Below are positions 14,405-22,442 of a DNA stretch of 54,259 nt, piece after piece (the first letter of the stretch is position 1; each line of letters begins with the position of its first letter). The stretch comes from Actinokineospora spheciospongiae (GTDB lineage: Bacteria; Actinomycetota; Actinomycetes; Mycobacteriales; Pseudonocardiaceae): positions 1 through 54,259 of the forward strand of contig NZ_AYXG01000100.1 in the NCBI RefSeq assembly GCF_000564855.1, in the 5' to 3' direction. The position numbers and the translations under genes were made by a program. The notes beneath the pieces were generated by a model. It had not been told where the DNA came from and ran no database searches. It saw only the letters and a list, made by a program, of their open reading frames with translations.

Positions 14405-15559
14405 TCAGACGAGATCGAGCCGGGAGCGGGTAGCCGCGACCCTGGGCCACCACGGCACCAGCCGCTCGGCCTCGCCCAGCGCCGCGCGGGCGGCCCGGTT
14501 GTCGCCCGCCGCCATGTGCGCCCTGGCGAGCGTGGCCAGGTCGTCGGCGCGGCCGAGCCGGTCGTCACCGGAGTCGGCGGCGAGGCGGGCCAGTGAGATG
14601 GCCTTGCCGGTGTTGCCGAGCAACAGCTCGTGCAGCGCGCGGGAGCCGTTGAGCTTGTGCGCCGGGTAGCCCAGCGTCTCGGCGTTCTCGAAGGCCTGGA
14701 CCGCCGTGCCCAACCCGAGTTCCGCGTCGAGGTGCCCCGCCTCGACCGTGGCGCAGGCCAGCCCGGCCAGGGCGGCGAAGGACACCGCGGCCTCCTGCGG
14801 TGTCTGCTCGGCGTCCCCGGCCAGTGCCATGGCCAGCATGAGCGCCTCGGCGTACCGGCCCTCGGCCTCCATCACCAGGATTCGCGCGGCGGTCGCCGTC
14901 CGGAGGCCCGGGTGGGTCTCGGCCAGTTCGGCGGCCAACGCGGCGGCGACCTCCAGGTGTCCCTCCTGGGCCGCGTCGACCGCCCGGCCGACCAGCGGGG
15001 CCGCATCGAGCTGCCGGGCGCGCACCCCGGTGACCTTGGGCAGCCGCAGCAGGTACCACCCCGTCGACGTCGAAGCCGCCGTCCTGCGCGGCAGCAACCC
15101 CGTCCCCACGGTGTAGGCGCAACCGAGCGCCGCCCCGATCCAGAACCCGTTCCGAGAGGAAAGCGCGAACACGATGGCCACCGCGACGACCGCCAGACCG
15201 ACCAGTGCGGAACACAGCGCCGCACCCCACATCCGCTTGCGCGCGGGCGCCTTCCCCGGCCCCACCGCCACCGACAGCAACAGCGGCACCGCACGCACCG
15301 ACACGACCCGCCGGGGCGTGGTCCAGTCGGCGAGCCTGCTGCCCACCCCGATCACGACCCTGTGCACCCGAACGCCCAGCGCCACCGCACCCACGAGCAT
15401 CCCAACCTGCAAGGCGGCCAACCCGACGAGCAACCCGCACAACAGCCCGAACAACCCCCACCCGACCCCACCCGCTGTCCCGTCGACGAACCACAGCAGA
15501 ACCCCGCCCCCGATCACCAACAGCGGAAGAGGATGGCGCAACACACGCGGGATCGACAC
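14405..15559 (-). CDS. membrane protein with TPR-like helical C-terminal domain
   Basis: About 384 aa from the GTG at 15559; the frame is open to 15646 and GTG 15577 is an alternative, so the start is uncertain. The N-terminal half has hydrophobic spans, a pair near LPLLVIGGGVLLWFV and VGWGLFGLLCGLLVGLAALQ, then LCSALVGLAVVAVAIVFAL and FWIGAALGCAYTVGTGLL, giving roughly four to five transmembrane helices. The C-terminal ~210 residues are alanine-rich helices with repeat-like units (AAQEGHLEVAAALAAEL, AEGRYAEALMLAMALAG, AAGDNRAARAALGEAERL) resembling degenerate TPRs, probably cytosolic. No catalytic motif is seen. The upstream DNA is the low-complexity tract that includes the 7-bp minisatellite. 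Function unknown. Confidence 0.65.
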   Translation of the reverse strand: MSIPRVLRHPLPLLVIGGGVLLWFVDGTAGGVGWGLFGLLCGLLVGLAALQVGMLVGAVALGVRVHRVVIGVGSRLADWTTPRRVVSVRAVPLLLSVAVGPGKAPARKRMWGAALCSALVGLAVVAVAIVFALSSRNGFWIGAALGCAYTVGTGLLPRRTAASTSTGWYLLRLPKVTGVRARQLDAAPLVGRAVDAAQEGHLEVAAALAAELAETHPGLRTATAARILVMEAEGRYAEALMLAMALAGDAEQTPQEAAVSFAALAGLACATVEAGHLDAELGLGTAVQAFENAETLGYPAHKLNGSRALHELLLGNTGKAISLARLAADSGDDRLGRADDLATLARAHMAAGDNRAARAALGEAERLVPWWPRVAATRSRLDLV

Positions 15560-15709
15560 ACGACGCAGACGCGCCACACCCGCCCGGGGTTCCCCGCCCC
15601 CGCCCCCGGCCACCCGCGCCACGGCGCTACAGGCTGTCCACCTCACCGGCCAGCCGGACCACCCGCTACCCGCTACCCGCCACCCGTTAGCCGCCGCTCG
15701 CCACCGTTA

Positions 15710-15793
15710 GCCGCCAGCCGCCAGCCGCCAGCCGCCAGCCGCCAGCCGCCAGCCGCCAGCCGCCAGCCGCCAGCCGCCAGCCGCCAGCCGCCA
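15710..15793. repeat. 7-bp minisatellite (GCCGCCA)12
   Basis: Twelve consecutive perfect copies of GCCGCCA (84 nt), flanked by degenerate CCGCTACCC/CCGTTAG-type units at about 15661-15709. The period is not a multiple of three and no supported gene covers it. The region 15560-16125 contains no other gene that I can support. Such a tract is prone to slippage and may vary in copy number between strains. Confidence 0.9.
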
Positions 15794-16125
15794 CGCCCCG
15801 CCCACGCGCCACCCGCGCCCCGCCAGCCCCGCTCGCCACCCGTGCGCCGCCAACCCCCCGCCCGCACCACCTGCGCCCCACCCGACTGGCGCCCCACCTG
15901 CCGGTGGCGGCTAGTCCGGTTGCGGCCAGGTGGGGGTGGCGCGTGCTCTGTGGCTGCCTTGCCTGGGTGCTGTTCCGGCGAACGCCTGGACTCGGGGCGT
16001 CACGACCGGAGGTGCTTTGCGGTGGTCTCGTCTGCCGTTCCTCCCGGCGAGACCACCTGAGTTCGCCGCGCCAGGGCCGTGTGGCTGCTCAGGCATGTTG
16101 CGCGGTGGGGCCGAGGGTGGCGGGG

Positions 16126-16521
16126 TCAGGGGATGGCGGGGGTGCCGCCTTCCTGTACCGGCAGGCCTGCTGCCTGCCAGGCGCGGAAGCCGCCTATGAG
16201 GTCGGTGGCGTGGGGGAGGCCCACCCGCTTGAGGTCGCGGGCGGCGAAGCTGGAGGCGTAGCCCTCGTTGCAGAGCACCACGACCGTTGTGTCCTCGGTG
16301 AAGCCGGGGATGCGGTGGTCGCCGTGCGGGTCGAGGCGCCATTCCAGGTGGATGCGCTCCACCGGGACCGCGCCGGGGATTTCGCCCTCGGCCGCCCGGT
16401 TGGTCAGCGGGCGGATGTCGACGAAGACCGCGCCTGCCCGGCGCAGTTCGTCGGCCCTGGCGGGGTCGACCCGGTCGAGTTCGGCTCTGGCCTGGGCGAG
16501 TTGGTCGTCGACGCCGCTCAT
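16126..16521 (-). CDS. rhodanese-like sulfurtransferase
   Basis: 131 aa, single rhodanese domain. Rhodaneses carry sulfane sulfur on an active-site cysteine; here that is Cys84 in VVVLCNEGYASSFAA (81-95). Other family blocks: AVFVDIRPLTNRAAEGEIPGA (begins 31) and DLIGGFRAWQAAGLPV near the C-terminus. The frame is open far upstream, but the ATG at 16521 fits the domain start and has GGGAG upstream; earlier residues are a shadow of the neighbouring gene. It lies 28 nt downstream of the cysteine dioxygenase gene and is probably co-transcribed. Together they suggest oxidative cysteine catabolism and handling of sulfide or persulfide. Confidence 0.88.
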   Translation of the reverse strand: MSGVDDQLAQARAELDRVDPARADELRRAGAVFVDIRPLTNRAAEGEIPGAVPVERIHLEWRLDPHGDHRIPGFTEDTTVVVLCNEGYASSFAARDLKRVGLPHATDLIGGFRAWQAAGLPVQEGGTPAIP

Positions 16522-16549
16522 GTGGGGCTCCCGGGGTGGGGCGGGGTGG

Positions 16550-17092
16550 TCATCGGGCGGTGCGCTGGGTGGGGAGGGGTGGGATTTCGGCGGGGACGTC
16601 GCGCAGGCTGGCGTACTCGCGGGTGGGGACCAGCGGTGGGGAGTAGGCGTGCACGCTCGCGGCCATCGTGGTGCCCAGGTTCTGCACCCGGTGGGCTCGG
16701 CCCTGGCCGAAGCCGAGTGCCGACCCGGTGGTGTGCAGGCGGTGGCGGATCGGGCCGGACGGGTAGCGGTAGGTCTCCGCCAGTTCACCCAGGAGCACGG
16801 TGAACGAGCCGGAGGCCCCACCGTGGTCGTGCGGGGCGGTGCCCTGGCCGGGGAGCCAGGACAGCAACCACAGCTCGACCTCGTCGGTGACGGCGAGGCG
16901 GGCCCACCAGCGCTGGGGGCTGGAGAAGCGGACCGTTGAGAGGAGTTGCTGCTGTAGATCGGTGCTCACCGCGGTGGTGAGGTCGCGGAGTTCAGCCGGG
17001 GTCCAGAGTGGACTTCGGGGGGAGATCAGTTCCCGCAGCCGCGGGACGGCGAAGCGGGGGTGGATGTCCAGGTCGGAGGTCGAGGTGGTCAT
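16550..17092 (-). CDS. cysteine dioxygenase family protein
   Basis: 180 aa, cupin-fold thiol dioxygenase that would oxidise cysteine to cysteine sulfinate with non-heme iron. The three-histidine iron site is visible: His88 and His90 in PGQGTAPHDHGGASGSF, and His134 in GRAHRVQNLG. The motif order matches bacterial type I cysteine dioxygenases. Arg residues near 58-65 fit substrate carboxylate binding. The ATG at 17092 follows a 55-nt spacer after a Cys-rich leader ORF (17148-17264), and a perfect 13-bp hairpin spans the leader stop. This suggests attenuation control by cysteine. The downstream rhodanese gene is probably in the same operon. A related thiol (for example 3-mercaptopropionate) as substrate cannot be excluded. 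Confidence 0.88.
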   Translation of the reverse strand: MTTSTSDLDIHPRFAVPRLRELISPRSPLWTPAELRDLTTAVSTDLQQQLLSTVRFSSPQRWWARLAVTDEVELWLLSWLPGQGTAPHDHGGASGSFTVLLGELAETYRYPSGPIRHRLHTTGSALGFGQGRAHRVQNLGTTMAASVHAYSPPLVPTREYASLRDVPAEIPPLPTQRTAR

Positions 17093-17131
17093 GGCGCGCG
17101 CTCCCGGGTCGTGTCGTGCTGCGACGGCGGA

Positions 17132-17183
17132 ACGCGGTGCGCCCGGTTCAGGCCGGGGGGTCCGGCGGGTGGGCGCACCGCGT
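17132..17183 (-). promoter_or_regulatory. hairpin overlapping leader-peptide stop (candidate attenuator)
   Basis: Perfect 13-bp inverted repeat on the leftward transcript: 5' arm 17171-17183, 3' arm 17132-17144, loop of 26 nt. The 5' arm lies inside the leader ORF and covers its last Cys codon; the 3' arm lies after the leader stop (17148-17150) and before the dioxygenase start (17092). A ribosome stalled or released at the Cys codons would decide whether the stem forms. No U-tract follows, so control of translation initiation or Rho access is as likely as intrinsic termination. Confidence 0.6.
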
Positions 17184-17264
17184 GGCGCTACAGCCGCACG
17201 ACGCCACCAGCAGGAGGTCGATCGTGCGGTCGCACCACGTGAACAACGTCGCGGACCTGGTCAC
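17148..17264 (-). CDS. Cys-rich regulatory leader peptide
   Basis: 38 codons from GTG 17264 to TGA 17148-17150. The peptide contains DRTIDLLLVASCGC and ends TRCAHPPDPPA, with Cys at 11, 23, 25 and 30. This matches the actinobacterial leader-peptide pattern (R-x-IDL-x-x-VAS-x-C) often found just upstream of sulfur-metabolism genes. No Shine-Dalgarno is visible before the GTG, and an in-frame stop lies 11 codons upstream; such leaders are often leaderless. It sits 55 nt before the cysteine dioxygenase gene. Inferred role: sensing cysteine or Cys-tRNA supply by ribosome stalling to control the operon. Confidence 0.65.
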   Translation of the reverse strand: MTRSATLFTWCDRTIDLLLVASCGCSATRCAHPPDPPA

Positions 17265-17306
17265 GGGGCGATGCTGGCACGGGGCGGGAGGAATTCACCA
17301 GGCTTC

Positions 17307-19436
17307 TCACTGATTGGTACGCGGGGCTCGCAACAGGAGCAATGTGCGCCCGGTGAGCACCATGGCCTTGCCCGGCGACAACGGGTCGACGGCGGCGGGC
17401 ACCCCGCGCGGGGTGCCGCTGTCGAGCACCGGGACGAAGCACTCGCCGTAGCGCTGCGACGGCAGGGTGAACTCGACGGCGTCCGGGCCGGAGTGCAGGA
17501 GCAGCAACCACGAGTCGTCGGCGACCAGTTCGCCCTCCCGGTTGCGCGACAGGCACTCCGAGCCGTCGATCCACATGCCGAGGGTGCGGTTGCCCTCGTC
17601 GAACCAGTCCTCGTCGGTCATGACCTCGCCGTCGGCGCGGAACCACACCAGGTCCGGTTCGCCGGAGCGGGTGGGCCTGCCGTCGAAGAAGTGCGGTTGG
17701 CGCAGGGCGGGGGACTCCGCGCGCAGCGCGGTGAGGCGCCGGGTGAAGGCGAGCAGGTCCTCGGCGCGCGCGTCGACCGCCCAGTCGAACCAGGAGGTGT
17801 GGTTGTCCAGGCAGTAGGGGTTGTTGTTGCCGTGCTGGGTGCGCCAGCGCTCGTCGCCCGCGCACAGCATCGGGGTGCCGGTGGACAGCAGCAGGGTGCC
17901 CAGCAGGTTGCGGGCCTGCCGGTCGCGCAGGGCCAGCACGGTCGGGTCGCCCGTCTCGCCCTCCGCTCCGCAGTTCCACGAGCGGTTGTCGTCGGTGCCG
18001 TCGCGGTTGTGCTCGCCGTTCTCCTGGTTGTGCTTGTGGTCGTAGGACACCAGGTCGCGCAGGGTGAAGCCGTCGTGGGCGGTGATGAAGTTGATCGACG
18101 CCCACGGCCGCCTGCCGCTGCCCGCGTACAGGTCCGACGACCCCGACAGCCGGTAGGCCAGGTCGCGCGGGCCGGTGGCGCCGCGCCAGAAGTCGCGGGC
18201 GCCGTCGCGGAAGCGGCCGTTCCACTCCGCCCACTGCCCGCCGAAGCCGCCCACCCGGTAGCCCTCGCCGGTGGCGTCCCACGGTTCGGCGATCAGCTTG
18301 CGGTTGGACAGCACCGGGTCGGTGGTGATGGCGGTGAGCAGCGTCGAGTTCGGGTCGAAGGCGCCGCCGCGGGGGCGGCCCAGCGCGCTGGCCAGGTCGA
18401 GCCGGAAGCCGTCGACGCCCAGCTCGGTGGCGAAGTAGCGCATCGAGTCGGTCACCAGCCGCACCACCGTCGGCGAGCCGGGGTCGAGGGTGTTGCCGCA
18501 GCCGGTCAGGTCGATGTCGCGGCCCGCGTCGTCGAGCAGGTAGTAGGCCGGGGCGTCCAGGCCGCGCATGGACAGCGTCGGGCCGTCAACGCCGCCCTCG
18601 CAGGTGTGGTTGTAGACGACGTCGAGGATCACCTCGATGCCCGCGGCGTGCAGCGCCGCCACCATGGTGCGGAACTCCTCGATCTCGTGGCCCGGCCTGC
18701 ACGCGTAGCCCTCGTGCGGTGCCAGGAAGCCCAGCGTCGAGTAGCCCCAGTAGTTGTGCCTGCCCGAGCGCAGCAGCATCGGTTCGTCGGAGTGGCTGTG
18801 CACCGGCAGCAGCTCGACCGCGGTCACCCCAAGGCGCACCAGGTGCTCGATGACCGCCGGGTGCGCCATGCCCAGGTAGGTGCCGCGCTGGTGCTTGGGC
18901 ACCTCCGGGTGCAGCTTGGTGAAGCCGCGCACGTGCAGCTCGTAGACCACCGTCTCCTCGAACGGCACGTCCGGGCGGGCACCGGTGGCCGAGCCGCCCG
19001 CGGCGGCCACCACCGACAGCGGGACCGAGCCGCGCGAGTCGAGCCGGGAGGGGGCGCCGGTCAGCGCGTCGCCGCGGTGGGCGCGGACCGCGGCGAGGTC
19101 GCCGACGGTGCCGGTGATCCGCCGGGCGTACGGGTCGACCAGCAGCTTCGCCGGGTTGCACCGGATGCCCCGGCCCGGCTCCCACGGGCCGTGCACCCGG
19201 TAGCCGTAGCGCTGGCCCGGGGTGATGCCGGGGACCAGGGCGTGCCAGATGCCGAAGGTGCGCTCGGTCAGCTCGATCCGCTGCTCCACCGGGGCGTCGT
19301 CCCCGTCGCCGACCAGGCACAGCTCGACCGACTCGGCCACCGAGCTGGCCACCGCGAACCGGACACCACCCGCCTCCGGGTGGGCGCCGAGGGGGAACGG
19401 GTGGCCGGGCAGCGTGCGCGGGTCAGTGTGGGACAC
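17307..19436 (-). CDS. glgX: glycogen debranching enzyme GlgX (isoamylase-type GH13)
   Basis: 709 aa. It hydrolyses alpha-1,6 branches in limit dextrins. An N-terminal CBM48-like domain starts GHPFPLGAHPEAGGVRFAVAS. GH13 motifs: YELHVRGFTKLHPEVP, ELLPVHSHSDEPM, NYWGYSTLGFLAPHEGYA, ILDVVYNHTCEG (270-281), VDGFRLDLASALGR with nucleophile Asp347, and LIAEPWDATG with Glu384, followed by FITAHDGFTLRDLVSYDHKHN. The set is typical of GlgX rather than TreX-long forms. It stands apart from the glgE cluster but on the same strand, and would act with GlgP in glucan breakdown. The 76 nt upstream separate it from the WXG100 operon's last gene. Confidence 0.93.
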   Translation of the reverse strand: MSHTDPRTLPGHPFPLGAHPEAGGVRFAVASSVAESVELCLVGDGDDAPVEQRIELTERTFGIWHALVPGITPGQRYGYRVHGPWEPGRGIRCNPAKLLVDPYARRITGTVGDLAAVRAHRGDALTGAPSRLDSRGSVPLSVVAAAGGSATGARPDVPFEETVVYELHVRGFTKLHPEVPKHQRGTYLGMAHPAVIEHLVRLGVTAVELLPVHSHSDEPMLLRSGRHNYWGYSTLGFLAPHEGYACRPGHEIEEFRTMVAALHAAGIEVILDVVYNHTCEGGVDGPTLSMRGLDAPAYYLLDDAGRDIDLTGCGNTLDPGSPTVVRLVTDSMRYFATELGVDGFRLDLASALGRPRGGAFDPNSTLLTAITTDPVLSNRKLIAEPWDATGEGYRVGGFGGQWAEWNGRFRDGARDFWRGATGPRDLAYRLSGSSDLYAGSGRRPWASINFITAHDGFTLRDLVSYDHKHNQENGEHNRDGTDDNRSWNCGAEGETGDPTVLALRDRQARNLLGTLLLSTGTPMLCAGDERWRTQHGNNNPYCLDNHTSWFDWAVDARAEDLLAFTRRLTALRAESPALRQPHFFDGRPTRSGEPDLVWFRADGEVMTDEDWFDEGNRTLGMWIDGSECLSRNREGELVADDSWLLLLHSGPDAVEFTLPSQRYGECFVPVLDSGTPRGVPAAVDPLSPGKAMVLTGRTLLLLRAPRTNQ

Positions 19437-19512
19437 CCGTCCATCCTCGCTCAGCTCGGCCGGACGATCGAGGGCGGTGGCGGCGGTGAGTGAGCGAAAT
19501 CGCCCCCCGGGC

Positions 19513-20565
19513 TCAGGTCAGCCGGAAGGTGTGGTGCTCGAACGACTCCTCCTCGTCGACCGCCGGGCGCCCGCGCGGGCGCCGGGACACCGCGGGACGG
19601 ACCTGCTCGGCCGCCGGACCCGGCCGGGAGGGGGCGGCGGCCCCGGCCGCCTGACCTGGCTGAGAAGAGGCGGCGGCTTGGCCTGGTCGGGAGGCGGCGG
19701 GGCTCCCGGTCGCTTGGCCTGGCCGGGAAGAGGCGGGGTGTCCGGCCGCCTGACCTGGCTGAGAAGAGGCGGTCGCTTGGCCTGGCTGGGAGGAGGCGGG
19801 GCTCCCGGTCGCTTGGCCTGGCCGGGAAGAGGCGGGGCGTCCGACCGCCTGACCTGGCTGGGGGGAGGCGGGGATCGCGGTTGCCGGACGCGGCTGGGAG
19901 GCGGCGGCCCCGGCTGCCGGGTCGGGCTGGGAGGAGGCGGGGTCGGGGACGGCGGGGGGTCTGCCGGTCGCGGCGAGGGCGGGGGTGAAGCCGACCGGGC
20001 CGAAACCGGTGTCCCACTCGGCCGGTCCCGGGCCTGCGGCGGCCACGATCTGCCCGAAGAGCTGCTGGTGGGCCGTCCAGCCGGTCAGCGACGGGCAGGC
20101 GAGGGTGAGCAGCAGCATCCGGCCCGTCCCCGGCTCCGGGATGAACGCCTGCAGTTGCAGGGTCAGCGGGCGGCGGTCGCGGACCTGCTCGGGGCCGGGC
20201 ACCCGCTGGGCGATCACCGCCGGGCCCAGGCCGGTCTCCACCACGACCGTCTCCCGCACGTCCGGGCCCGCCAGGTCCTCCACCGAGTCGCGCAGCGCTT
20301 CCGCCGAGTCCTGGTCCCAGGACGGCGGGGCGTCCAGCGGGACACCGGTGAGCAGCGCGGGGGCGGCGTCCTGGGGTTCCACCACGGCCAGCAGCACCGC
20401 GCCCTCGCGCAGCGCGGCGTCGACCGCCTCGCCCGCGAGCGCTTCCAGGTCGGCCGCCGCCGCGGGCCGGATGCCCGCGATGGCCTGGGCGAATTCGCGC
20501 ACCGCCGTGTCCCGGCTGCCGAGGGGGATGCGCTGGACCACGTCCGGGGGCATCGAGATGATCAC
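19513..20565 (-). CDS. WXG100-operon protein with Pro/Gln/Ala-rich repeat tail
   Basis: 350 aa from GTG 20565, which overlaps the previous stop by 4 nt (GTGA); ATG 20553 is an in-frame alternative. Residues 1 to about 190 form a folded-looking domain beginning PPDVVQRIPLGSRD, with FIPEPGTGRMLLLTLACPS and LTGWTAHQQLFGQIV. The remaining ~150 residues are low-complexity repeats such as SSRPGQATGSPASSQPGQA, encoded by an approximately 99-bp tandem repeat, followed by a basic then acidic tail (RRPRGRP, DEEESFEHHTF). No transmembrane helix or catalytic motif is seen. Being last in an operon with two WXG-type proteins, it may be a type VII secretion-associated accessory. Function unknown. Confidence 0.75.
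   Translation of the reverse strand: MIISMPPDVVQRIPLGSRDTAVREFAQAIAGIRPAAAADLEALAGEAVDAALREGAVLLAVVEPQDAAPALLTGVPLDAPPSWDQDSAEALRDSVEDLAGPDVRETVVVETGLGPAVIAQRVPGPEQVRDRRPLTLQLQAFIPEPGTGRMLLLTLACPSLTGWTAHQQLFGQIVAAAGPGPAEWDTGFGPVGFTPALAATGRPPAVPDPASSQPDPAAGAAASQPRPATAIPASPQPGQAVGRPASSRPGQATGSPASSQPGQATASSQPGQAAGHPASSRPGQATGSPAASRPGQAAASSQPGQAAGAAAPSRPGPAAEQVRPAVSRRPRGRPAVDEEESFEHHTFRLT
19701..19861. repeat. ~99-bp in-frame tandem repeat
   Basis: A 99-bp unit beginning GGCTCCCGGTCGCTTGG at 19701 recurs at 19800 with few changes, inside the 350-aa gene. Its length is a multiple of three (33 residues), so copy-number change keeps the frame. Shorter sub-repeats of SQPGQA-type codons extend to about 19650 and 19930. 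Confidence 0.7.
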
Positions 20566-21893
20566 TTGTCGCCGCTCAGGGTGCCGCTGATCTTGTCGGT
20601 GACCGCCTGGTCGACCGCGTCGCCGGTCGGGTTCATGGCCACCCGCAGCAGGGCCAGTCGGTCCTTCTGCTCCTCCGACAGCTCGACCCCCGCCTTCTCG
20701 GCCAGCTTCTGGGTGTGGTCGACGGCGCTGACCAGGCCCTCGCGCTGCCGCTCGCTCCTGCCCAGCTCCAACCAGACCTCGCGCCGCTGCGGGGTGGGGA
20801 CCTTCGACAACCGTTCGAGCAGGTCCGGGTCCTTCTTGGCCGCCGCGCGCCCGGCGTCGATGAGGTCCCGGCGCACCTTGCGGGTCAGGCCCTTCTCCCG
20901 GACGGCCCTGGCGTCGTCGACCAGCCCGGGGACGCCGCCGTCGGTCAGCGCCCCCCGCATGTCCTTGGCGATCTGGCGGGCCGCCACCTTCTCCCCGCGC
21001 TTGAACGCGGCCTTGCCCGCGGAGCGCACCCCCGCCGCCACCGTGCCGCCGCCGGGGATCACGCTGGTGCCCAGGCCGAGCAGCGTGCTGGTCCACCCGG
21101 GGGCGTTCCTGGACCCGGACAACTGCTGCCCCAGGCCCGCCACGGACCCGACCGCGCCCGAGGCGGTCGAGATCCCCTCGGCGACCGCGGCGGCCGGGAG
21201 GCCGACGCCGGTGGCCGCCAGGCCCGCCGCGGCCGCCCCCGTGGCCAGTGAGACCGCGTCGGCCGCGATCGCGGTGCCGTCGAAGGCCTGCACGTACCAG
21301 GAGTCGTTCTCGGGCTCGAAGGCGTCGTCGGGGCCGCCCCGGATGCCCGCGGCGGCGCTGTTGGCCTCGCGCAGGTGCTTGGCCCGCAGCCGCTCGGCGT
21401 CGTCGAGCACCTTGCGCAGCGCGTCGTCGAGCCTGCCGCACGCCTCGTTCGCGGTGAGGAAGGCGTCGTACCGCTCCCGGTACCGCGGGTGGCCGGTGTC
21501 GTGCGGAACGGCCGCCGCGGCGGACTCCAGGTCGGCCTCGGCCGCCTTGAGGTCCTTCCTGATCTTCTTGGCCTTGGCCTCCAGCTCGTCGGCCTTGGCC
21601 TGGTTGGCCGTCAACTGCCCCGACCAGGTGCTCAGCGCCTTGGTGGCCGCGCCCAGCGACTCGCCGCCCTTGCCCAGGGCCTGCGGCAGGTCGTCGCCGT
21701 GGTCGCTGAACTCCTCGGCGGCGCTGCCGCCCCAGTCCGCTGAGTCGGTGATCTTCGCGGCGTCCTGCAACCGGGGCAGGGTGGTGGCGATGGCCTGCTG
21801 GGCCGAGGCCATGGACAGCAGCACCGCCTGCACGGAGCTGCTCTCACCCGGTGTCGGGTCGAAGCCCAGCGCGGGGAAGCCCGGCCTGCTCAT
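20562..21893 (-). CDS. large WXG-motif protein, putative T7SS substrate
   Basis: 443 aa. The first ~100 residues form a helical WXG100-like hairpin with the turn ADWGGSAAEEF (Trp-Gly-Gly). A long coiled-coil follows (LEAKAKKIRKDLKAAEADLES), then DAFEPENDSWYVQAFDG, a small-residue hydrophobic stretch (ADAVSLATGAAAAGLAATGVG) that could insert in a membrane, and a basic helical C-terminus with RKVRRDLIDAGRAAAKKDP. The ATG at 21893 overlaps the WXG100 gene's stop by 4 nt (ATGA). The pairing of a small WXG100 and a long WXG protein is what T7SS heterodimer partners look like. No toxin domain is recognisable at the C-terminus. Confidence 0.75.
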   Translation of the reverse strand: MSRPGFPALGFDPTPGESSSVQAVLLSMASAQQAIATTLPRLQDAAKITDSADWGGSAAEEFSDHGDDLPQALGKGGESLGAATKALSTWSGQLTANQAKADELEAKAKKIRKDLKAAEADLESAAAAVPHDTGHPRYRERYDAFLTANEACGRLDDALRKVLDDAERLRAKHLREANSAAAGIRGGPDDAFEPENDSWYVQAFDGTAIAADAVSLATGAAAAGLAATGVGLPAAAVAEGISTASGAVGSVAGLGQQLSGSRNAPGWTSTLLGLGTSVIPGGGTVAAGVRSAGKAAFKRGEKVAARQIAKDMRGALTDGGVPGLVDDARAVREKGLTRKVRRDLIDAGRAAAKKDPDLLERLSKVPTPQRREVWLELGRSERQREGLVSAVDHTQKLAEKAGVELSEEQKDRLALLRVAMNPTGDAVDQAVTDKISGTLSGDK

Positions 21894-22303
21894 CGGTGCC
21901 TCCTGCCGCCGCCGGTCGAGCCGCCCTGCCCCTGCCGGGAGTGCTGGTTGGCCACCTGCACGTCGGGGGCGTTGCGCACCAGGCCCTGGACGAGCTGCTC
22001 GGCGACGGTCTCGTCGGCCAGGGCCATCATCCGGTCGCGGCCCCCCTGCTCGACGGACTCGTAGTTGGCCACCGCGCCGCGGACGTTGTCGGCGATCGTG
22101 CCGATCTTGTCGCGCATCTTCCCCAGGTTCTGCTGCCACTGGTCGATGACCTCGGTGACCGCGGCGGTGATTTCGCCCGGCCCCAGGTCGCCGCTCGCGG
22201 CGTTCAGCGTCGAGATCACCTCGCCCACCGAGTCGGCCACCGCGTTCAGCTCGCCGACCCTGATCGCGAGGCTGGTGGTGTTCACCGTGTATCCCGACGC
22301 CAT
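21890..22303 (-). CDS. WXG100 family protein (ESAT-6-like)
   Basis: 137 aa. A helix-turn-helix WXG100-size core begins MASGYTVNTTSLAIRVGELN, with Trp56 in DQWQQNLGKM at the helical turn (a W-x-x-N variant of the W-x-G motif). A short disordered Gln/Gly/Arg-rich tail follows (NQHSRQGQGGSTGGGRRHR). The ATG at 22303 fits the family start; longer frames upstream are not WXG100-like. It is first in a leftward three-gene operon with 4-nt overlaps. It is probably secreted as a dimer with the next gene's product. No EccC or EccB is in the window, so the secretion apparatus must be elsewhere. Confidence 0.82.
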   Translation of the reverse strand: MASGYTVNTTSLAIRVGELNAVADSVGEVISTLNAASGDLGPGEITAAVTEVIDQWQQNLGKMRDKIGTIADNVRGAVANYESVEQGGRDRMMALADETVAEQLVQGLVRNAPDVQVANQHSRQGQGGSTGGGRRHR

Positions 22304-22442
22304 CACCCGCTCCTGTCTGTGCGTTGGCCACGAGTAGACGCGGATCGTCCCACCGGGGGACAGCCCGGTTGCGCACCCGGTCAAAACGGCCGCACGGGTC
22401 GGCAAGCCCCGCGCGGGGAGGCCGGGGGGCCGCAGAGGCAGA

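Noticed and set aside
14335-14433. 32-codon + strand ORF with a fair ribosome site
   Set aside because: No recognisable features, and it overlaps the 3' end of the gene on the other strand; kept only as a note in the intergenic entry.
15174-16060. Long + strand frames across the minisatellite
   Set aside because: Translation is Pro/Ala/Arg low-complexity generated by the 7-bp repeat, without a start signal or protein features.
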